From Nocardia uniformis NBRC 13702 (GTDB lineage: Bacteria; Actinomycetota; Actinomycetes; Mycobacteriales; Mycobacteriaceae): 64,000 bases of DNA. Under the pieces are notes generated by a model, which was given only the letters and a program-made list of their open reading frames with translations, made no database searches and was not told the origin of the DNA. Numbering within the stretch: the stretch's first letter is position 1; every line of letters begins with the position of its first letter. The stretch covers positions 122,774-186,773 of the forward strand of contig NZ_BDCE01000067.1 of assembly GCF_001613345.1 (NCBI RefSeq). The letters run 5' to 3'. This document shows positions 48,850 to 57,463 of this stretch, in pieces. The position numbers and the translations under genes were made by a program.

Positions 48850-49088
48850 ATCCGCAGGTTACTGAGAGCGAACGCGTGGTGTCGCCCCGCCCTGGCGTCG
48901 GCGACATCCGCGCCACGAACCTGCGCCGCATCACACCGCGAACCTGCGGAGGGGCGGCAAACGACGTCACACCTAGAGCCCCGTAGCGCTGTACAGCCGC
49001 CGATCCACCCGGCACGCCGGTGCAGTAGCGCACCCGTGCGCACGCACAGCGCCCCTTCCGGCACTGCCGCACCCATCCGCACAGGACA

Positions 49089-49119
49089 GTGCCCCTTCCA
49101 GCTCTGCTGGAAGGGGCAC
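49089..49119. terminator. hairpin terminator of ndh
   Basis: 14-bp perfect arms GTGCCCCTTCCAGC / GCTGGAAGGGGCAC with a 3-nt loop, 26 bp beyond the ndh stop. The rest of the 48850-49144 gap shows no gene. Confidence 0.8.
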
Positions 49120-49144
49120 GAGATCCGAGAGTGCGACTGCTACC

Positions 49145-50437
49145 TCATGCGGCGCGGCGTTGCTCCATTTGCCGTGGCGCGGTGGTCTTCTCGACCTCGT
49201 CGAAGCCCGGCCGCCCGGTGCCGATGAACGCCACCAGCCACGAGAACACCGCGGCGAAGCGATTGCGGAACCCGACCAGGTAGAACAGGTGCACCGCCAA
49301 CCAGGCGAACCAGGCGATGGTTCCGGTGAACTTCAGCTTGTCGTTCACCTTGGTGACCGCGCTGAACCGGCTGATCACCGCCATACTGCCCTTGTCCCAG
49401 TACTGGAACGGGGTGCCGGACGGCATCCTGCGGCGAATGATGTCGGCGGCGTGGCGGCCCTCCTGCATGGCGACCGGCGACTGGCCCGGATAGCCGTTGA
49501 GCGAGGTCATATCGCCGATGGCGTAGATATCGGCGTGGCCGCCCACGGTGAGGTCGGGATTGATCAATAGTCGTCCGGCGCGGTCAGTTTCGCAGCCGGT
49601 GGCCTCGGCCAACAGCTGGGCGAAGCCGCCCGCCTGCACACCGGCCGACCACACCACGGTCTCGGCGGCAATCCGCCGCTCCACGCCGTCCTTGGTCTTG
49701 ACCGTCACCTTGCCCAGTTCGATATCGGTCACGAAGGTATCGAGCATGACCTCGACACCGCTGCGGGTCAGCGACTGCTTCGCATACTCCGACAGTCCGC
49801 CACCGAAGGGCGGCAGCACCGCGTCCGCACCCTCGACCAGGGTGACCGAAACCTCCTGGTGGTAATGCCGTTTCGAGAGTTCCTTCAGCTGGCCCGCGAC
49901 CTCGACGCCGGTCGCGCCCGCACCCACGACGACGAAGCTCAGCAGCCGCTGCTGGGTCTCGGCATCGGCATTGCGAGCCAGTTCGAAGACGCTCTCGATC
50001 TGGGCGCGCAGGCGCTTGGCATCATCGATGGTCTTGAGCGAGAAGGTCTTATCGGCGAAATCGTCACGCCCGAAATAGGACTGATTGGCCCCGGTCGCCG
50101 CGATGAGCGATCCGTAGCGGATCTTGCGCGGCCCCTCCGGGGTTTCGTAGGTCAGTACGGCGGCCTCGGCGTCGATAGCGACGACCTTGCCGAGCCGGGC
50201 CTCACCATGCTTGTGGTGCCGAATAATGTTCTCAATCGGCGGCGCGATCTCATCCGAAGCCAGCACACCCGTCGCTACCTGATAGAGCAGCGGCTGGAAC
50301 AGATGTTCCGGCGTAGCTGAGATGAGGACGTAATCGACTCCTGATTTATTCAACTGCTTGGCGGCGGCGAGGCCACCGAAGCCCGATCCGACGATGACGA
50401 CATCAGTGGCTTCGATCCCCGAATGCACGTTCTGCAT
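49145..50437 (-). CDS. ndh: type II NADH:quinone dehydrogenase
   Basis: 430 residues. FAD motif VVIVGSGFGGLAAAKQL, second dinucleotide motif FVVVGAGATGVEVAGQL for NADH, IYAIGDMTSLNGYPGQSPVAMQEG, and a C-terminal amphipathic and hydrophobic region (TIAWFAWLAVHLFYLVGFRNRF) for membrane binding. Moves electrons from NADH to menaquinone without pumping protons. GAAGGGAGC lies before the ATG. Divergent from a LysR gene that may control it. Confidence 0.95.
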   Translation of the reverse strand: MQNVHSGIEATDVVIVGSGFGGLAAAKQLNKSGVDYVLISATPEHLFQPLLYQVATGVLASDEIAPPIENIIRHHKHGEARLGKVVAIDAEAAVLTYETPEGPRKIRYGSLIAATGANQSYFGRDDFADKTFSLKTIDDAKRLRAQIESVFELARNADAETQQRLLSFVVVGAGATGVEVAGQLKELSKRHYHQEVSVTLVEGADAVLPPFGGGLSEYAKQSLTRSGVEVMLDTFVTDIELGKVTVKTKDGVERRIAAETVVWSAGVQAGGFAQLLAEATGCETDRAGRLLINPDLTVGGHADIYAIGDMTSLNGYPGQSPVAMQEGRHAADIIRRRMPSGTPFQYWDKGSMAVISRFSAVTKVNDKLKFTGTIAWFAWLAVHLFYLVGFRNRFAAVFSWLVAFIGTGRPGFDEVEKTTAPRQMEQRRAA

Positions 50438-50549
50438 GACAGCTCCCTTCTCTCATGACTAACCGTGATTCGAAGTGAGAATGTTCCAGGGGTCAGGGCG
50501 CATAATGGAGATGACTCTTATCTTGGTTGATCATGAATGGAGATCATCT

Positions 50550-51407
50550 GTGGAGCTGCGACAGCTGGCCTACTTCGTCGCCGTCTGCGAGGAGCTCAGC
50601 TTCAGCCGGGCGGCGACGCGCTCGTTCATCTCACAGTCGGCGATCAGTCATCAGATCGCTCGACTCGAGCGGGATCTTGGCGTAACCCTCTTCGAACGGT
50701 CGACAAGATCGGTGGTACCCACCGACGCGACCACTCGGCTACTTCCCCTTGCGAAACAAATGCTGAGCCTGGAATCGGCCATTCGCGCAGCTGTACGGGC
50801 CTCCGGGCCGCGAATTCGCTTGGCAGCGAATATGTCCTTCGCAACAAGATCACTCTCGGCGATAGCTGGAGCGCGCGCCGCGCATCCCGGCGCGGAAATC
50901 GAGTTCGTCATCAAGCCGTTCCGCCAGCGCATCCAGGCGGTCGCGGACGGCGACTGCGATCTGGCGCTGATTCGCGGCAGCGTGGATCAGCCCGGACTGG
51001 AGGTGGAGAAGCTCTGGGTGGAAGATCTCGTCATCGCGACCGCGACCGCGCACCCCCTGGCCGGACGCCAGGATGTGGTCCTGTCCGAACTCAGCGCCTA
51101 CCCGTTACTGCTGCCGCCGGAATCGGAACAGGTGCTGCTGCACAATGTGGTGCGCGGCGCCTTCGCCGATCTGCCGAGCGGTCCGGTCTACGGTCCTCCG
51201 ATTCCGCCGGACCACACCGCCACCATGGAGCTCATCAATCGACCCGACGCGTGGACGATTCTGTATGCCGACAGTCAGACCGAGGGCATCGCGACGCTCC
51301 GGTTGGCGCGGGGGCCGCTGCGGGTACCGGTGTCGGCGGTGGTGCGGGCCGATATTCGACGCTCCCCCATCCTCACCACGCTGCTGGCCGCGCTACACAG
51401 TGCTTGA
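50550..51407 (+). CDS. LysR-family transcriptional regulator
   Basis: 285 residues from GTG 50550 (MELRQLAYFVAVCEELSFSRAATRSFISQSAISHQIARLERDLG), with GGAGATC upstream; an ATG at 50505 would add 15 residues. Canonical LysR HTH and a co-inducer-binding domain (PRIRLAANMSFATRSL, DGDCDLALIRG). Divergent from ndh, so ndh is a plausible target. Effector unknown. Confidence 0.88.
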   Translation: MELRQLAYFVAVCEELSFSRAATRSFISQSAISHQIARLERDLGVTLFERSTRSVVPTDATTRLLPLAKQMLSLESAIRAAVRASGPRIRLAANMSFATRSLSAIAGARAAHPGAEIEFVIKPFRQRIQAVADGDCDLALIRGSVDQPGLEVEKLWVEDLVIATATAHPLAGRQDVVLSELSAYPLLLPPESEQVLLHNVVRGAFADLPSGPVYGPPIPPDHTATMELINRPDAWTILYADSQTEGIATLRLARGPLRVPVSAVVRADIRRSPILTTLLAALHSA

Positions 51408-51552
51408 CCCTGAGCCACCCGACTTCGGGGATCTCGCACCGCGGCCGAACACGCGGCGACTCCGGAGAAGACGACGAGTCCGATAAGTTGTCGGGCGCGG
51501 TCGCGAGCGTTAGTCGCCGACCGGCTGGTTCGAAGAGGTTGGGAGTGCAGGA

Positions 51553-53079
51553 ATGCTACGCAGCGGTGAGGTCCTCGCCGACTTTGTCATCGAACGCGAG
51601 CTGGGCCGCGGCGGAATGGGATCGGTCTATCTCGCCCAACATCCCCGGCTGCCGCGCAAGACGGCACTGAAAGTCCTGAATCGGGAACTGTTCTCCGATG
51701 CCGAGAGCCGCGCCAGGTTCGATCGGGAAGCCGATCTCGTCGCGCGCCTGGATCATCCGAATATCGTGTCGATCTACGACCGCGGCGCGGAGGGCGAACG
51801 GCTGTGGATCTCGATGCAGTATGTGGACGGCACCGACGCCGAGCCGCTTCCGGGACGCGAGGTGGCCCCGGCCCGTGCGGTGCACATTATCGCCCAGGTC
51901 GCCGGGGCCCTCGATTACGCGCACAGCTGCGGCGTCCTGCACCGCGATGTCAAACCGGCGAATATCCTGCTCGAGCGACCGGCGAACGGGAGGCCGGAGC
52001 GTGTGGTGCTCACCGACTTCGGGATCGCTCGACTCCGCGATGACGCCGGACATCTGACGCGCACCGGAACCTTCACGGCGACTTTGGCATTCGCCTCGCC
52101 GGAGCAGCTTTCCGGCGAGACGCTCGATGCTCGGGCCGACCAGTATTCGCTGGCCTGCACCCTGTTTCGCCTGCTCACCGGCTCGGGTCCGTATGCCTCG
52201 GAGCACCCGGCCGTGGTGATGCAGGGGCATCTCTACGATGCGCCACCATCATTGAGCAGTGCGCGACCGGATCTGCCCGCGGCACTGGATCGAGTGATGG
52301 CCAGAGCCATGGCGAAAAGGCCGCAGGACCGGTTCAACTCGTGCGTGGAGTTCGCGCGGGCGGCACAGCAGGCATTGTCCGATAGCGGTGGCAGCGGCGC
52401 GACGGTGACCGCGCCCATGTACGAACCCGGCCCCGCGCCGCGAATCGCCCACACCGACCCCACCGTCCGTACCGCCGACCCCGCGCCATTGCCCGTCGAA
52501 AAGGGCCGCTCGCGCACCTGGCTGTTCGCGGGTATCGCTGCCGCACTCGTCACCGCACTCGCCATTGCGTCCGGCATCCTCTTCGCGAGGAGCGGTGCGG
52601 ACGCCGAGCAGCACTCGTCCGGCGACCACGCCTCGATCTGGCGGGCGTTCCCGCAGATGGTGCCGGTCACTACGAGTCGCAAGGAAGGCTACAACGCGGC
52701 CTCGTGCAAGAGCTATCTGCCCAAGGACCGCCCGACCGACAGCGACGATGGGTTGGATTTCGGTAGGTGGACCGCCCAGTGGGAATGCGAATCCGGTGGG
52801 AACTACAAGGATCCGACCTTCCGGTTCTACGCCTACAACTCGTCCGCCGATGTGCGGGCGGTCACGGCACTGCTGGATCCGAACAAGAAGTTCACCGAGG
52901 ACAACAATGGCCGGTCCTACACCAACTACCGGGTGACCTCGTATTGGGGCGAGGCGATCGTCACGGTCTTCCTCGACACGAAACACCAAGCTGCCTTCCT
53001 CATGTACGCGCGCCCGAAGTCGTCGAGTGACAAGCAGGACGTTGTCGGCTGGTGGAAGAAGACCGCTCTCGATCAGTAG
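51553..53079 (+). CDS. PknB-type serine/threonine protein kinase with extracellular domain
   Basis: 508 residues. Kinase domain 8-275: GRGGMGSVY, Lys40 (TALKVLN), catalytic Asp132 (HRDVKPAN), DFG at 155. A Pro/Thr-rich juxtamembrane link leads to one membrane helix at about 318-342 (FAGIAAALVTALAIASGILFA). An extracellular domain of about 160 residues follows, with two Cys (ASCKSYLP, WECESGG) that could pair, and several Trp/Tyr. The extracellular domain is not PASTA. Its kinase domain is the closest relative in the window of the 2010-4784 kinase. Signal unknown. Confidence 0.92.
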   Translation: MLRSGEVLADFVIERELGRGGMGSVYLAQHPRLPRKTALKVLNRELFSDAESRARFDREADLVARLDHPNIVSIYDRGAEGERLWISMQYVDGTDAEPLPGREVAPARAVHIIAQVAGALDYAHSCGVLHRDVKPANILLERPANGRPERVVLTDFGIARLRDDAGHLTRTGTFTATLAFASPEQLSGETLDARADQYSLACTLFRLLTGSGPYASEHPAVVMQGHLYDAPPSLSSARPDLPAALDRVMARAMAKRPQDRFNSCVEFARAAQQALSDSGGSGATVTAPMYEPGPAPRIAHTDPTVRTADPAPLPVEKGRSRTWLFAGIAAALVTALAIASGILFARSGADAEQHSSGDHASIWRAFPQMVPVTTSRKEGYNAASCKSYLPKDRPTDSDDGLDFGRWTAQWECESGGNYKDPTFRFYAYNSSADVRAVTALLDPNKKFTEDNNGRSYTNYRVTSYWGEAIVTVFLDTKHQAAFLMYARPKSSSDKQDVVGWWKKTALDQ

Positions 53080-53093
53080 AGATCCTGACCCCG

Positions 53094-54059
53094 TCATTCC
53101 GAGAGGGCAGATTGGGAAGACTGGACGGTCAGGGCGTGCGCGACGGCCAGGTGCAGCCGCATATCCTCGGGCTCTTCGTCTTCGAGCGCCCAGGCGATCT
53201 CCTCCATGGCGCGCATGAAGGCCCAGCCTCGGGCGCGTTCGGCGTCGACGCCGAGACCGGCGGCTATGCGTTCGACCACGGCGCGGGCATGTGCGGGCGT
53301 GGGTGCGCTCTGCACCGAGATCATAATGAGGAATCCGGCGTCGAAGGCGGCCTCACCCAGATACGCCTTCGGATCGATGAGCAGCCACGGCTCGCGTTCG
53401 GCCGCAACGATATTGCCGAGGTGGGTATCGCGATTGACGATGAGCAGCGGCCCGTCGGGCACCACCAGTCGCTCGCACCAGAGGCGGGCCGCGTCCAGCA
53501 GGTGCGCCGGAATCACCTGAGCGAGTTCGGGATCGGGGTCGGTGAACAACTCGACCCATTCCGCCACTATCCCCGCGGCTTCGGGTAGCGCGGGATAGCC
53601 GTCCGGTATGGCGATGGGTGCGCGCCGCAGTCGCCGATAGAGCCGACAGGCGAGGTCGACCTTGTCGATATGCTCCGGCCGCCCTTCGAGACTCGGAAAT
53701 CCCGGCTGCACCAGCAGCGGCGCTCCGGGCCGCGCCCATTCGAGCAGCAACGCACCGGTTTTCGGGTCGAATTCGTAGAGCCGCACCGCGCCATCACCCT
53801 GATAGCAGTACATTCCGGCGGCCTCGCCGATATTCTCCGGGTCCACCACCGGAATCTTCAGTACCGCAACGGATCCGTCGGCGCGGCGAACCGGTGCGAC
53901 CCAGGAATGCGTCCCACCCCCGAAGGCCGCGCCGATCACCGTCAAACCCCAAGCGGCGCAGCGCTGCTCGATGACTCCGGGTAGCTCCGCCAACCACTGT
54001 TCCCCGCGCTCGGCGAAGATCTCACGAATGTTCTCAGCCACCTCGGCAGGCAAGATCAT
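53094..54059 (-). CDS. APH(6)/streptomycin 6-kinase-like phosphotransferase
   Basis: 321 residues, start with GAGGGTGG upstream. Features of the aminoglycoside/hydroxyurea phosphotransferase family: FGGGTHSWVAPVRRADGSVAVLKI (ATP-binding Lys), LLLEWARPGAPL, the catalytic loop LLIVNRDTHLGNIVAA, and WLLIDPKAYLGEAAFD. The usual HGDLH is NRDTH, keeping the catalytic Asp and second His. Members phosphorylate streptomycin or other small molecules; whether this one gives resistance is unknown. Convergent with the kinase, 14 bp apart. Confidence 0.82.
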   Translation of the reverse strand: MILPAEVAENIREIFAERGEQWLAELPGVIEQRCAAWGLTVIGAAFGGGTHSWVAPVRRADGSVAVLKIPVVDPENIGEAAGMYCYQGDGAVRLYEFDPKTGALLLEWARPGAPLLVQPGFPSLEGRPEHIDKVDLACRLYRRLRRAPIAIPDGYPALPEAAGIVAEWVELFTDPDPELAQVIPAHLLDAARLWCERLVVPDGPLLIVNRDTHLGNIVAAEREPWLLIDPKAYLGEAAFDAGFLIMISVQSAPTPAHARAVVERIAAGLGVDAERARGWAFMRAMEEIAWALEDEEPEDMRLHLAVAHALTVQSSQSALSE

Positions 54060-54115
54060 GACACCACCCTCTCATTCGTCGCGCACGCCGCCCGCGATCG
54101 ACCTACCCTGAAATC

Positions 54116-54538
54116 GTGAGCGCCGAGAACCTGCGAGCATCAGACGCAGACCGCGAAAAGATCGTCGACCGACTACGAGTCGCGATGGACGAGGGCCGAC
54201 TGACCCTGCACGAGTTCGACAGCCGTCTGCAGGACGTCTACGCCGCCAAAACGCACGGTGAACTGGCCCCCATAGTCTCCGACCTCCCCGCCCAGCGCCC
54301 CAGCAAGGGTGTATCCACAGGCTCCGGCGACACCAGCACCATCCCCACCTGGGTCAAAATCATGTGGACCCCCTGGGTTTTCGTGAACATCCTCATGGTC
54401 GTGATCTGGCTGGCCACCGGAATGGGCTACTTCTGGCCCTTCTGGGTGGCGGTCCCCTGGGGCCTGGCCCTATTCATCCCCACCTTCATCGGCATCACCG
54501 TCAACCGCGACAACCGTCGCCGTGACGGGTACACCTGA
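54116..54538 (+). CDS. DUF1707 protein with two-helix membrane domain
   Basis: 140 residues from GTG 54116. The N-terminal DUF1707 domain (LRASDADREKIVDRLRVAMDEGRLTLHEFDSRLQDVYAAKTHGEL) is standard in actinobacteria. After a Ser/Thr linker come two hydrophobic helices (VFVNILMVVIWLATG and FWPFWVAVPWGLALFIPTF). The function is not known; DUF1707 may mediate protein contacts. Divergent from the APH-like gene. Confidence 0.87.
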   Translation: MSAENLRASDADREKIVDRLRVAMDEGRLTLHEFDSRLQDVYAAKTHGELAPIVSDLPAQRPSKGVSTGSGDTSTIPTWVKIMWTPWVFVNILMVVIWLATGMGYFWPFWVAVPWGLALFIPTFIGITVNRDNRRRDGYT

Positions 54539-54624
54539 TCCGGCTTCACCAGACACCTCAGCCGGGGTCGGCCGGGATGACGTGGGATGACGTCAGTCGT
54601 GAGCGAGGTGGGCCGAAAACAACT

Positions 54625-54652
54625 CGGCCCCCGTTGTTTCCAACGGGGGCCG
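54625..54652. terminator. hairpin terminator of etfBA
   Basis: 12-bp perfect arms CGGCCCCCGTTG / CAACGGGGGCCG with a TTTC loop, 26 bp past the etfA stop. Confidence 0.85.
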
Positions 54653-54678
54653 TGTCGATTGCGCTCAGCGCGAGACGC

Positions 54679-55638
54679 TTAACCCTTGTGGGTCTTCACG
54701 GCCTCGGTCAGCTGCGGGGCGACATTGAACAGGTCGCCGACGATGCCGTAGTCGCTGATCTCGAAGATGGGAGCTTCCTCGTCCTTGTTGACAGCGACGA
54801 TGGTCTTCGAGGTCTGCATACCAGCGCGGTGCTGGATGGCGCCGGAGATACCGAGGGCGATGTACAGCTGCGGGGAAACCGTCTTACCGGTCTGACCGAC
54901 CTGGAACTGGCCCGGGTAGTAGCCGGAGTCGACGGCGGCGCGGGAAGCACCGACGGCGGCACCGAGGGCGTCGGCCAGGGGCTCGACGACCTTGCCGAAG
55001 TTATCGGCCGAACCGACGCCACGGCCACCGGAGACCACGATCGCGGCCTCGGTGAGCTCCGGACGGTCGCCGCCCACGATCGGCTCACGCGAGACGATCT
55101 TGGTGACGCCCTCGTCCTGGGCCGGAACCTCGACGACGACCTTCTCGCCGGCGCCGGCCGCGGGGGCTGCCTCGATGGCGCCCGGGCGGACCGAAATCAC
55201 CGGCACGTCGCCGGTGGCCTTGGCGTCGACGGTGAACGCGCCACCGAAGATGGAGTGCTGGGCCGAGCCGTCGGCATTGATGGAGATGACGTCGACCAGC
55301 AGCCCGGAGCCGATGCGGGCGGCAAGGCGGCCCGACACCTCCTTGCCGTCGGCGGTGGCGGCGACCAGGATCGCGGCCGGGGCGGCGGTCTCGGACAGGC
55401 CGGCGAGGACGTCCACCTTCGGCGTCACCAGGAAGCCCTCGGCGTCGTCGGACTCGGCGACGTAGATCTTCTCGGCGCCGGCGGAAGTCAGCGCGTCGGC
55501 CAGCTTGTCGGCGGTGCCGGGGCCGGCGACCACGACGGCGGCCGGGGTGCCCAGGCTACGAGCCGCGGTGATCAGTTCGGAGGTGACCTTCTTGGGCGCA
55601 CCTTCGGCGTGCTCCACGAGCACGAGTACTTCTGCCAT
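54679..55638 (-). CDS. etfA: electron transfer flavoprotein alpha subunit
   Basis: 319 residues from ATG 55638, with GGAGAAGGAA upstream. N-terminal domain MAEVLVLVEHAEGAPKKVTSELI; C-terminal FAD-binding domain with VSGGRGVGSADNFG, GASRAAVDSGYYPGQFQVGQTGKTVSPQLYIALGISGAIQH. Carries the FAD that takes electrons from acyl-CoA dehydrogenases and passes them to the ETF-quinone reductase. Downstream of etfB on the same strand with a 74-bp gap. Confidence 0.96.
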   Translation of the reverse strand: MAEVLVLVEHAEGAPKKVTSELITAARSLGTPAAVVVAGPGTADKLADALTSAGAEKIYVAESDDAEGFLVTPKVDVLAGLSETAAPAAILVAATADGKEVSGRLAARIGSGLLVDVISINADGSAQHSIFGGAFTVDAKATGDVPVISVRPGAIEAAPAAGAGEKVVVEVPAQDEGVTKIVSREPIVGGDRPELTEAAIVVSGGRGVGSADNFGKVVEPLADALGAAVGASRAAVDSGYYPGQFQVGQTGKTVSPQLYIALGISGAIQHRAGMQTSKTIVAVNKDEEAPIFEISDYGIVGDLFNVAPQLTEAVKTHKG

Positions 55639-55712
55639 TGTTCCTTCTCCTGCTGCGTCTATGGGGGCGAGCTGGCAAGCACTGCGCCCCAACCGTTGTG
55701 CTCGGGGGCTAT

Positions 55713-56498
55713 TTAGATGATCTTCTGGCCGACCAGGTAGGTGGCAATGTTCTGGCCGCCCTCACCCTCGTCGACGATCTTCTCGCCCGCCGTGCGCGCC
55801 GGCTTCGGGGTCACACCGGTCACCTGGGTGCCGGCGTTCGCGACGCCCACGGTCTCCGGGTCGACGCCCAGATCGGCCAGCGTGAAGGTCTGAACTTCCT
55901 TCTTCTTCGCGGCCATGATGCCCTTGAAGGACGGGAAGCGCGGCTCGTTGATCTTCTCGCTGACCGAGACGATGGCCGGCAGGGTGGCCTCCAGCTTGAA
56001 GACGCCCTCGTCGGTCTCGCGCTCGCCCGAGATGCGCTCGCCATCGACAGTCAGCTTGCGCAGGTGGGTCAGCTGCGGCAGACCCAGGTATTCGGCAATG
56101 ATGGCCGGGACGGCGCCGGAGCGACCGTCGGTGGCCTCGTTACCGGCGATGACCAGTTCGATGCCCTCGATCTGGCCCAGCGCGGCGGCCAGCACGTAGG
56201 CGGTCTGCACGGCGTCGGAGCCGTGAACGGCCTCGTCCTGAATGTGGATGGCCTTGTCGGCACCCATGGACAGCGCCTTGCGGATTGCCTCGGTGGTACG
56301 CGCCGGACCCATGGCCAGGACGGTAACCTCGCCGCCCTGCGCCTCCTTGATCAGCAGCGCTTCTTCGACAGCGCGCTCGTTGATCTCGTCGAGGATGGCG
56401 TCGGCGGCCTCGCGGTCGAGGGTGTAGTCACCATCGGTCAGCTTGCGCTCGGACCAGGTGTCGGGAACCTGCTTGATCAGTACGACGATGTTCGGCAT
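55713..56498 (-). CDS. etfB: electron transfer flavoprotein beta subunit
   Basis: 261 residues from ATG 56498 (MPNIVVLIKQVPDTWSERKL). AMP-binding region GADKAIHIQDEAVHGSDA and IEGIELVIAGNEATDGRSGAVPAIIAEYLGLPQLT. The recognition-loop area follows with LPAIVSVSEKINEPRFPSFKGIMAAKKKE. Forms the ETF heterodimer with EtfA. A strong palindrome lies about 100 bp upstream. Confidence 0.96.
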   Translation of the reverse strand: MPNIVVLIKQVPDTWSERKLTDGDYTLDREAADAILDEINERAVEEALLIKEAQGGEVTVLAMGPARTTEAIRKALSMGADKAIHIQDEAVHGSDAVQTAYVLAAALGQIEGIELVIAGNEATDGRSGAVPAIIAEYLGLPQLTHLRKLTVDGERISGERETDEGVFKLEATLPAIVSVSEKINEPRFPSFKGIMAAKKKEVQTFTLADLGVDPETVGVANAGTQVTGVTPKPARTAGEKIVDEGEGGQNIATYLVGQKII

Positions 56499-56596
56499 TG
56501 GTCTTCGTCGACCTCCTGTTCTGATGGCACGGGGTGAGGTAGTACGACCGTCCGTACGTCCCACATGTGTAGCTCGCGCAGGACATTACCCCATGT

Positions 56597-56618
56597 TAAG
56601 TTACTCGCGGGTAACTTA
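56597..56618. promoter_or_regulatory. palindrome upstream of etfBA and the methyltransferase
   Basis: TAAGTTAC-TCGCGG-GTAACTTA, perfect 8-bp arms, in the divergent region between etfB (start 56498) and the methyltransferase (start 56687). TTAC...GTAA palindromes of this kind are typical TetR/FadR operators of fatty-acid genes. Confidence 0.65.
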
Positions 56619-56686
56619 GGCTGTGATGTTCTCCATGACCCCCTCCGGCCGTCGCTGTGATATGGGCAACCGCTAACGTCGAGGCC

Positions 56687-57463
56687 GTGAGCGATGCCGT
56701 TGTATCCACCGAAAACCACGCCGATCCCCTGCCGTTGACCGGCGAACGCACGGTGCCCGGCATCGCCGAGGAGAACTACTGGTTCCGGCGGCACGAGATC
56801 GCTTACGCCCGTCTGCTGGACCGCTGCGCCGGGCGTGTGGTGCTCGAGGCCGGATCCGGCGAAGGCTACGGCGCGAACATGATCGCCGAGGTCGCCGAGC
56901 GCGTAATCGGGCTGGACTACGACGATTCCGCGGTCGCGCACGTGCGGGCGCGCTACCCACGCGTAGAAATGATGCAGGGCAACCTCGCGGACCTACCCCT
57001 CGACAACGACTCCGTCGATATCGTCGTGAACTTCCAGGTGATCGAACACCTGTGGGATCAAGCACAATTCCTGCGCGAATGCCTGCGGGTGCTGCGACCG
57101 GGCGGGCAGCTGTTGATCAGCACACCCAACCGGATCACCTTCTCGCCGGGGCGCGATACACCGTTGAACCCCTTCCACACCCGCGAACTCAATGCCGCCG
57201 AACTCGACGAACTTCTTGTCGAGGCCGGTTTCCAGGTCGAGCTCATGACCGGCGTGCACCACGGCGCGAAACTGGCCGCGCTAGACACCAAGTGGGGCGG
57301 CTCGATTATCGACGCACAGATCGAGCGGGCCCTCGCGGGTGAGCCGTGGCCCGCCGAGCTGACCGCGGATGTCGCCGCCGTGAGCACCGATGATTTCGAA
57401 CTGCGCACCGCCGATATCGACGCCAGCCTCGATCTGGTCGCTATCGCGGTGAAACCGCAGTGA
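56687..57463 (+). CDS. class I SAM methyltransferase (Rv3030-like)
   Basis: 258 residues from GTG 56687. SAM motif VVLEAGSGEGYGANMIA, acidic motif VIGLDYDDSAV, then FQVIEHLWDQAQFLRECLRVLRPGGQLLISTPNR. In mycobacteria the equivalent gene heads the methylglucose lipopolysaccharide set and is proposed to methylate glucose units; that role is inferred here from neighbours. Its TGA overlaps the GTG of the GH57 gene. Confidence 0.85.
   Translation: MSDAVVSTENHADPLPLTGERTVPGIAEENYWFRRHEIAYARLLDRCAGRVVLEAGSGEGYGANMIAEVAERVIGLDYDDSAVAHVRARYPRVEMMQGNLADLPLDNDSVDIVVNFQVIEHLWDQAQFLRECLRVLRPGGQLLISTPNRITFSPGRDTPLNPFHTRELNAAELDELLVEAGFQVELMTGVHHGAKLAALDTKWGGSIIDAQIERALAGEPWPAELTADVAAVSTDDFELRTADIDASLDLVAIAVKPQ

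Noticed and set aside
54577..55716. 379-residue Asp/Gly-rich plus-strand frame
   Set aside because: Antisense to etfA, whose identity is certain.
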